A stretch of 16,412 nt of DNA from Echinostoma caproni (taxonomy: Eukaryota > Platyhelminthes > Trematoda > Plagiorchiida > Echinostomatidae): the NCBI GenBank assembly GCA_900618425.1, contig UZAN01045207.1, forward strand, positions 5,436 through 21,847, written 5' to 3'. Shown here piece by piece: positions 9,120 through 16,412 of this stretch. Under the pieces are notes generated by a model. The model saw only the letters and a list, made by a program, of their open reading frames with translations. It did no database searches and had not been told where the DNA came from. Position 1 is the stretch's first letter. Every line of letters starts with the position of its first letter. The position numbers and the translations under genes are program-made.

Positions 9120-9284
9120 CTTGTCCCATTCGGCACGGTATCGATCCACAATCCAGCCACTGTCGTATTTGCCCTGATTGATACCCATGTTAGCGTCCAC
9201 TGTAAACGGACTATCTCCGATATTCCCATCAAACGCACCACCTTTAACCAAACCATGTCCAAGCTCCATGCTGGCCATTTGTTC
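9120..9284 (-). CDS. EHD: EHD-family protein, penultimate exon (linker before the EH domain)
   Basis: This 165-base exon encodes 55 residues in phase 0: EQMASMELGHGLVKGGAFDG, then NIGDSPFTVD, and finally SGWIVDRYRAEWDK. VKGGAFDG is a hallmark of the linker between the helical domain and the EH domain in EHD proteins. The W-I-V-x-R-x-R-x-x-W-D-K end aligns residue for residue with WVVxRDKPTYDE of EHD1 just before the IF that begins the next exon. The acceptor is TTCTCTTAG|GAA (AG at 9286-9285) and the donor is AAG|GTGAGC at 9120/9119. Vertebrate EHDs carry a GPF (or NPF-like) tripeptide at the position where this protein has SPF (residues 25-27 of the exon); that motif docks onto a neighbouring EH domain in the EHD2 dimer. 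The gene's upstream exons, with the P-loop ATPase, are not visible in this window. Confidence 0.9.
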
Positions 9285-10427
9285 CTAAGAGAACGGGGGA
9301 AAAAGAGAAGACATCGGCGGGATGAGTAGAGAGATGCAACTGAATAAATACAATCCGAGACAAATAAAAAGGATAGAGACGATGAAGTGTATTCAACCGA
9401 ATATGCTCATGATGTTGAAGCGAAATACGGTGAACAATGCCAGCTCGTGTGTAGCTCCTGATTCAATAATGATCTGGAATCAGCCGAACAATTCCTCTAC
9501 AAACCCAACACGGAAATGTAGGAAGGTAATTGTATCACTAGGTTAAAAAACAAGTGACTGAGGCAGAGAGCACCTAAAGCAACTTTCCGGCTAACTAAAA
9601 CATTTGATTAGCGGTAATAAGCATGAAAAACTTTACACCGCAGAAAACTAGGACACAGGTGAGGCAGATAAAACAATGCAGATCATCATGCAACGATACA
9701 ACACAACACTAGAACCATCATGCTGGAAACGGTTCAACTGGTCCGGAAGAAGAGATAAAATTCTAATGATCCAAGCCACAGACATGGATCTGAAACTGAT
9801 CGTCTGTTAGGGAGGCCTAATCTTTCCCTGAGAATTCTCGCGGTTTTAATTTGAAACGTATTAAAATCATCCGCCACTGTGAGAACTTGTCGGAGTTTTC
9901 TCGAGGGTCCTGGATGCTTAGTTGTAAGGGTAACGGACAGAGAACAATAACCTATGTGCATGATCTCCATCGACACCCTAGTAATTCTGATTCCGGACAG
10001 ATGATTATACCTTCAAGACTGTCTAAATCGAATTTTAGTTGACCTAGGTTCCGAACTTTTATGCCTGATGTTCCTTTTACCCTCAACACAAGCACTCATC
10101 ACCAAACCCTATTTAGTAACCAGCATAAACTTGCTGTTAACAGTAATATCATCCCCAAAGCTAACTCTTTCATTTTTCTTGAATTAACTTTGTCTCATTA
10201 CCTTTCCTAGTCCGAGCACGTTGGAAAAAATATGATTTCAGAGATAAATATTATCAAATTCAGAGTCTATATTCAGAAAAACGCGTTTTTGAAACACTCC
10301 AATTTTTGAACTTACAATTGCCTATGAAATTCCGTAATCATAAAATTTATGCTATATTTAGACAGCTCTCGTTACGTTATTTCAATTGCAGTTGGTTTGA
10401 TAGAAATAATATCTCATTCCATTTCAG

Positions 10428-10621
10428 ATATATGGCCAAAATGATCATTTTGATTGCTCAGTGCTTGAAGGTGCTTCTGTGGTGGTATCACAGAGATGGA
10501 ATACGTCGAAAAAAATGGATGTGAATCTGGTCAACGATGATGCCTATATCGATCGATTGGTGTCCCACTGCAGAAGCTTGAGATGTAGCTTATGGATTGT
10601 ACTGCAGAGTCATGCCGTGGA
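10428..10621 (+). other. possible internal exon, plus strand, unassigned
   Basis: A good-looking acceptor (ATCTCATTCCATTTCAG, ending at 10427) is followed by an open frame of about 64 codons and a plausible donor GAC|GTAAGC at 10621/10622. The product includes VLEGASVVVSQRW and KMDVNLVNDDAYIDRLVS. I recognise no family. Opposite-strand location inside the EHD gene, the lack of a matching neighbour exon and a 16-base palindrome at 10437-10452 leave chance as the likelier explanation. Confidence 0.15.
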
Positions 10622-12276
10622 CGTAAGCAATGGGTCAAACGTTGATCGAGCATGGTCTATTGGTATCAGCGCGACATGGCCCGATACGGTTTTCCAGGGG
10701 GAGAGGAAGAAACACACGCGTACACGCACTAGCAAAATAAACATTTAAGGCACGCCATGAGGATTGGGGTGTGTTTGATCAAGGCACGTCTCACAATTGT
10801 CGCCCCTAGCGCTTCAACCGGAGGTTGGGAATTCTATGCTGAAAAGTGCATGGGTTTGTCAACTCATCGGAGTGATGAGGTCAATGAGACAGCTTGAAAT
10901 GATGCTCAGACTACTGCTCGGATAAACCCACATTTGCCCGGCACAACCAAGAAGGGCTTGCACTGTTTGCAACTGTTTTTTAACTGGGATGTGTGGGACC
11001 AAGTTCGGTGACAGGTTTGGCGAGGTACAAACCTCTCAGTAGCAGCTCACATTGGAGTCGGACTACTGTCATCCGGAATAACGCACTTTAAGAACAAGGC
11101 ACTACGTATGATATTGCTTCACATTCCAAGACTCCGAATGTCAGTTACAAATGATACCGAACTCATAATATTGCAGAATGGTCGGGAATGAGTGTTTTGG
11201 GTTTCTCCAATCCAGGCCAAGAAAGAGACTCTGGTGGCCATTGTTTACACTTGCTGATGGGGAGTAACGATTAAAGGCCATTCTCCAGTACCTTAAGCGA
11301 ACTGACAAAATAATCAGAACCAGCTCGCCTGGGGGTTGGCCAAAACCCTGATCCCAAACCAAACATGGTAAAATATGAATGATGTGGTCACCAACTAGCG
11401 CTCCTTTGAACACCTTGCATTTCTGACCCAATCCAAAGAACGCATGATCCGATGAACTGGACATCGGCCCCGAATTGATTGCAGTTTCACATAACGCCCT
11501 CTTTCCTTCCTTGCGGATCAGACTTGGGATAGCCAGAGATCCCCGTTGTAAGTAAGTAAATTCACCTGCTTTGGTCTGGGTAACCTGGCGGTATTCCGCT
11601 TACCAGTAAATCATGGACCCATTTATCGTTATACGGACTAATATACCGCGACTCGTTTGGTTACTCAAAATTGATGGGAAAACTAAATATCACACTGATC
11701 ACACTACCACGGATCGCGATGAATATGACGTTCAAGTCACAGAAAAGAAAATACAATTTATTATGATGCAAAAAGAGTAAAGGACGAGATCACTCCAAAT
11801 CAAACCAGTGTTGGACGACCATTCATCGACAGACAACGAGAAACAATGCACTGAAGAAATAACAGTATCTAATTTACTCTACAGGAAGCAGTGCGCTAGC
11901 TCACCATAAATGCGAAGTGACATGGACCGGCAGATCAGCTTCGTTAGTAGTAAAAAGCGAACACAAACAAGTAACTGCCGTTTTGAACGATCTAAATTTC
12001 TAAACTCCAACCAATAATTAGGAACTCCGAGGAACCATAATCGTTGAGGACACACGTACATTTGATGGTTGTATCGAATTAACTGCATAACACTAGACTG
12101 TGATCCTCTTATTCCTTTTTTAGTTCGATTCTACAAACACAGTAGACATTTGAAAGGGCTCATCTTTGCAACAAGCCTCCGAATTTCGAAGTTTAATTGG
12201 TACACTTTCGTGTCGTTGCGAGAAACATAGAGGCGATCGATTGGTTTTTTTCGAAACACATCCGAACTACAGCTGT

Positions 12277-12290
12277 ACACACACACACAC
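12277..12290. repeat. short AC dinucleotide run
   Basis: Seven AC units are followed by an imperfect continuation (AAACACA). Simple sequence, no gene context. Confidence 0.9.
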
Positions 12291-13199
12291 AAACACATCG
12301 ACACTCAGGTATGCTAACATTGCCATATGTGACGGCCTGAAATGATTACCAACAGTGTCTAGATCCAATGCGGATTAGCCAAATTATACTGAACAGAATG
12401 AGCGGCCGTGTGCGCAATTTCAGTGTACTTAAAATGTGCGTGCCACGAAGAGCGCATACACTCTACTCGAGTCATCGGGACTGGGTTGTGCAACAGGACC
12501 GAGTGGCACCATTGCATTAGTGAAGTTAGGATACAAATGACAACGGACAAATCGTGCGACCGATTAAGGACTACAGCTGACTGTCCTACCAAGAGCAATA
12601 GGGCCGGAAGTGTGACTGGATATAGGAAAATATTCTTAACTGAGAGTTAAAAACTGATGACCAGTTTCAGTTTCATGAAACTAAAGTGTGCGCAGGTGGG
12701 GGAGCGATCTGTTGTCATTTCACCTCGCATCGACATATCTGGTAAGATTATAATTCTAAAAAGTCAGAATGTAATTTGTATAAAGCGTGTGCTGTATGCC
12801 TCAAAAAGCTTCAATATGATCCGGAGTGGGTTTCTTGGGTTGTGAGCTGCCAAGCATCCATTGCAACTCGTGGGAACTGCGGGTGCGCACAGAGAACGCT
12901 CGATAACGAGTGATACGACTGAGTGTCATGCATCACCTAAATTTCCGTGAAACGTTAGACTACAGAAAATTTTCATTTCCTCTTTGACACTGCTTTGAAC
13001 CTTCAAATTTTCCTTTGTACAAATGGGCAGCCAAAACTGCAGCACAGAAGTGTATGATTAACGGTTGTTTCCACACAGTTTCAGTCTCCCGATTTTACAA
13101 TTACCCAAGCACCTTTGTTTGGCAGTTTTAGTTGATGTCCTTGGGCTGCCCACTTGGATAAAAGCATAGGTAGGTCGGCGAGTTGAGAGCACAGTCAAA

Positions 13200-14700
13200 T
13201 AGAACAAAAAATTCATTCAGACTAAGGTTGCCAGGACAACGAAGAGATGCCCGAGCTTCACTGCACCATTTGGCCATATCACTTAGCGTCTCTAGCCACC
13301 GGCTACGATGGTCCTGAATGTCTTCATTCAAGGAGACCAGCGCAACCCATATGACTGAATTTTTATAACCCCCTGAAATGTTTTAGGTTTACCGTCCTTT
13401 TTCCACCACCTGGTTGTCTCGGCAAACACCATATACCGTGGCAACCTATTTGGTGATATGCGCAACACACACTCCAATCAAAGTAGTCAATGCAAGTCAA
13501 CCACTTTCTTCAGTAGGCGATCGCGATTACCTAAAACTGCACCACTACCTGTCCGGCTGCCCCACCAGACTCGTGCAACACTGCATAGACAGCGGTGTTT
13601 GAACATCGACAGTCTATCTTTATCCTGTTTCCTTACTGGCCAAGTTTCTGCGCCGCATTGCAGAACTGGCCGAACTGCCGCAACATACACTCGGCCCTTA
13701 ACAGAAAGCTGGATGTCGTGACGGCGCCACAGATATATCAAGTTGGCAAATGTCAATCGAGCCTTCTCTATGCGTGCCGACACTTTATACGTGAGTTGTC
13801 TTCAACATGAAATATAGCTGCCCAAATAGCAAAATTCATCTACTTATTCAGCTACTTCTACAGTTAGAGTGAGATTAGGGACTAGGCAAGCCCAGTCCTG
13901 TAGAAACAGTTTACAGTTTTACAAAACTCATACAGAACATGGGTACACTAGAACACAAACCATTCCGTAAAACCTGCAACTTACCCGGATTTTCAGTTAG
14001 CAGTACAATGTTGTCTGCATAGTCCAGACTAGACAGTTTGCCATATGAGAGCAAATTGATATCACTCTCTTCGTAGCAGAATAAAAAGGAGAGCAACCAT
14101 GACGAGCACCACTATCTGTGTTAGACTCCGGTATAAAAGAGTTGGTGATTAGCATGAAGAGATCGCAAAATTGAAATAAACTTCTTAGGCACATCCTTCT
14201 AAGACACGCAGCGCTAGAACATAAAGCAGTCGAAAGCCGCTTTTAGATCGAGGAGGACACATGTGGTGGGTCTATGAAAGGAATGTCTGTGTTCCAGACT
14301 TGGTTGTAGAGTGAGAATGTGGCAGAAAAACTTCGAATAGGTATAAAGACCGCCTGATTAACAGGTGTGCACCTTTCACATTAGAAAGACAATTGACGGA
14401 TTATGATGCCACATCAGGATTTGTCGCTTCTCTTGTAAATGGGTAAGATGGCCGACTCACACCACTTTCCTGGAACTTGTTCCCTTACCCTACTGATATC
14501 CAGAGCTTCATTAACTACAAAACAAAGACTGCCCCTGTATGGTTAAAATTCGATGAGGATAGCTCATCCGAGCAGACCTTAGATCCCAGAAACCTTCATT
14601 CCAGATGGAGGACTGATACAAAATGGCAGCATTTGCCCAGCTGAAGCAAGAATTGTGAGGTCCAGTATGACGGGGGCCAACTGAAATATTCTGCGCGTCG
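13200..14700 (-). mobile_element. LINE copy B: decayed non-LTR retrotransposon (RTE-like)
   Basis: Read down the minus strand, the order is that of a LINE reverse transcriptase, scattered over frames. WCESAILPIYKRSDKS lies near 14420-14480. Motif A, VLLDLKAAFD, is at 14258-14229. The motif B remnant SGARHG is at 14113-14096. Motif C is LDYADNIVLL at 14027-13998. Then come RIEKARLTFANLIYLWRRHD and LSVKGRVYVAAVRPVLQCG, SMFKHRCLCSVARVWW, RISPNRLPRY, and WLETLSDMAKWC at 13298-13263 near the 3' end. The palm aspartates are damaged: YADD has become YADN. Many stops and frameshifts, including one between motifs B and C, show it is dead. It covers more of the reverse transcriptase than copy A. In one shared 19-residue stretch the two agree at 11 positions, so they are different subfamilies or long diverged. 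The endonuclease part is not recognisable and the limits are approximate. Confidence 0.83.
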
Positions 14701-16412
14701 GTCAGGATGACGTTGCTGAATATGAATCAATGTGACGTCAGACTCCTAATTACCTCATCTACACCTACTTTCCTAGAGCCTGTACTCCACATTAGAAGGA
14801 AAAAGTTGCGACTAATACTGATAGTCGTTACTTTCTTCATCTCTTTACATTTTACTGATCACCATTTCTCGCAGTCATTACTCAGGCTCTTCATGAGCTG
14901 GTGTTTAAAGGGATTTGCGTATTGTATCGTATTTAGCATAGGAAGGAATGACTTTACGAGATCCTAGTACGGTACCCGAGAACGAGGAGATCTATTGCTT
15001 GTGCTCTGATGGAGGTTTTATAAGACACATTGTGTGGGTGATGAACAGCAGACGGGATGAACCCCATAGTGGCGTAGACCTGTTATTCTCTGATGAAAAC
15101 CGGCAACCTAAGCACCGGGACTTCAAGTGTATGACCACATAAGGCCTCGCAAGCTTGGGTGCTGAACACCACCGTTATCCGGATCGACATTTGGATAGAC
15201 TTCTTGATACACGTATGACTATACGTTGACGATGGAACTGAGGCGATCTGAGAGTTCTGCTTCGAATGCTGATGTGCAACTCCGTAGCATTACAATGTGA
15301 ACATCTGTTACCTGTGGGTTCTTTTGCCGTTGCTTATTGGGCGTAGGATGTGGCAGAGCATGGTCCGTGTCAAGGGGTGTTGAATAGTGAGAGTGGCAGT
15401 CTCGAATGGAAGTAGGTGATGGTGATGAAGTCTATTACAGTTCATCAATGTGACGTTTCGGGCGGTGACTTTTTTGTGCGATAACTTGATGTTTGACAGG
15501 GGCAAGTTGTGGTCTGCGCAGAGCTAAAATAGACAAACTCCGTTGTCCGTCCTGTTGACTGGCATTGTATGTGGCCCACCATGGAATATTTCTGATGTCT
15601 CCACATCACACGACGGTGGACAAGTGGTTGAAGCGTGGATATCAAGGACAAGCTGGCAACAAGACGAAGGGCCTTCAGGCAGAATACACTCCAAAAGTCC
15701 CGCAGAAGAACAAGTCCCACTCCAGATATAGCTACAATCTTCCGGAGTGGGGAATATTTGGGATTTGTAAATGGTGTGAAGTTGGGAATAAATGGAAAAC
15801 CGCTTCGAGCAGGAAATCATGACATCTTTAGGGATCTAGGCGGTGAAGATTCAAGACTGGGAGGAGGCCAAGGTTTATGCTTATACAAATATATCAGCAA
15901 CGAGAGCTAACGCAAGACATCGTGAAATATATCTGTGATAAGACGTAGGAGATGCTACTGGCCTCACCTGCTGGGTTTCACCTCCTCTTGAAAGCCAGGC
16001 TGCGTAAGATGGTAATGATTCTGAATCGATGCCTTACCTCGTGCCAACAATGCAAACACACATGCGGACCTTAATTCTGACCCAGTGACATAATTCAGGG
16101 ATGATGACTTAATTCAATGTTTGCTTCGTGAGCAATAAGAAAGCCATATGTCGATAGCGTGTTGACGGACTGGTGGGAAACGGCTGAGATGAAAAAAAGA
16201 ATGCTTTCTTGCCCTAGAAACTCGGAAAAACCGTTGGAAATCTGTGACTTCTGAGCAACCTTTTGGTGACAAGCAAACCGCAAGGATTGAATTAAATGTA
16301 CCAAGGGCTTGGAAAACTCTAACATATAGCCATTATCTTTACTCAATGTTATTAGTGCATCAAGGTTGAAAAAGGCTTTTCCTTTGCAATAAGTACCCGA
16401 CAAATAGCACTG
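14701..16412. other. no recognised gene; several unassigned open frames
   Basis: Open frames overlap on both strands at 15445-15910, with a plus-strand product of 91 codons and a minus-strand one of 98. A 102-codon minus frame at 16095-16403 runs almost to the window edge. None shows a motif I know. The position just upstream of LINE copy B makes a decayed 5' part of that element possible for 14701-15140, but I found no endonuclease motif. No EHD exon was found here. Confidence 0.4.

Larger units (their letters stand above)
9285..13199 (-). other. upstream EHD intron or intergenic DNA; no gene recognised
   Basis: By position this should be an intron of the EHD gene. I looked on the minus strand for the expected preceding residues (a helical segment ending in something like DIARLM, and further up the P-loop GQYSTGKT) next to a donor site and found none. 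Open frames at 9734-9976, 11141-11464 and 12359-12598 (minus) and 9322-9546, 10306-10748 and 12408-12845 (plus) have no recognisable motifs. A possible plus-strand exon at 10428-10621 is listed separately. Confidence 0.5.

Noticed and set aside
9012..9329. 105-codon plus-strand open frame
   Set aside because: It lies antisense over the EHD exon at 9120-9284. The minus strand gives a recognisable EHD linker with proper splice sites, so the plus frame is a shadow.
13414..13810. Three plus-strand open frames
   Set aside because: Antisense shadows of LINE copy B, whose minus-strand frames contain family motifs.
15445..15910. Overlapping open frames on both strands as a possible gene
   Set aside because: No recognised motif in any frame, no clear splice sites, and similar lengths on opposite strands; likely chance or an unclassified repeat.
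1..16412. CRISPR arrays, bacterial operons or prokaryotic mobile elements
   Set aside because: No regularly spaced direct repeats, no densely packed open frames, and clear eukaryotic introns and retroelements.

Overview
The window looks like nuclear DNA from a parasitic flatworm, most likely a digenean trematode. The reasons are a multi-exon animal-type gene with multi-kilobase introns, tRNA-derived SINEs whose tail resembles a hammerhead ribozyme (known from schistosome SINEs), a decayed Penelope-like element with a GIY-YIG domain, and two decayed LINE copies whose reverse-transcriptase motifs resemble RTE-like elements of trematodes. Base composition appears less AT-rich than Schistosoma, so an opisthorchiid- or fasciolid-type fluke is my guess; that is inference.

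The one host gene I can name is on the minus strand: the 3' end of an EHD-family (EHD1-4 / RME-1 / Past1) membrane-remodelling ATPase. Two coding exons are visible. The penultimate one (9284 down to 9120, 55 codons) encodes the linker before the EH domain. The last one (4765 down to 4472) encodes almost the whole C-terminal EH domain and the stop. They are joined by a 4354-base intron with good splice sites, both phase 0, and the joined protein aligns without gaps to the human EHD1 linker-EH junction as I remember it. The ATPase (G) domain and helical region must lie further upstream on the minus strand; I could not find them before the window end at 16412.

Layout, left to right: 1-500, two SINE copies in opposite orientation, the second flanked by a 25-base imperfect inverted repeat and carrying a degenerate hammerhead-like core; 524 to about 1300, relic Penelope-like element (minus strand); 1932-1952, an ATT microsatellite; about 2075-2960, 5'-truncated LINE copy A (minus); 2961-4471, sequence 3' of the EHD stop with no recognised gene; 4472-4765, last EHD exon; 4766-9119, EHD intron, containing an unexplained plus-strand open block at 5251-6008; 9120-9284, penultimate EHD exon; 9285-16412, further upstream intron, holding LINE copy B (about 13200-14700, minus) and a few unassigned open frames.

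No functional cooperation between the elements is implied. The picture is a host gene in repeat-rich DNA in which all three autonomous retroelement relics lie in the same orientation as the gene. I did not find a convincing new genetic system. The items most worth checking are the SINE/hammerhead-like structure and the altered EHD linker motif.
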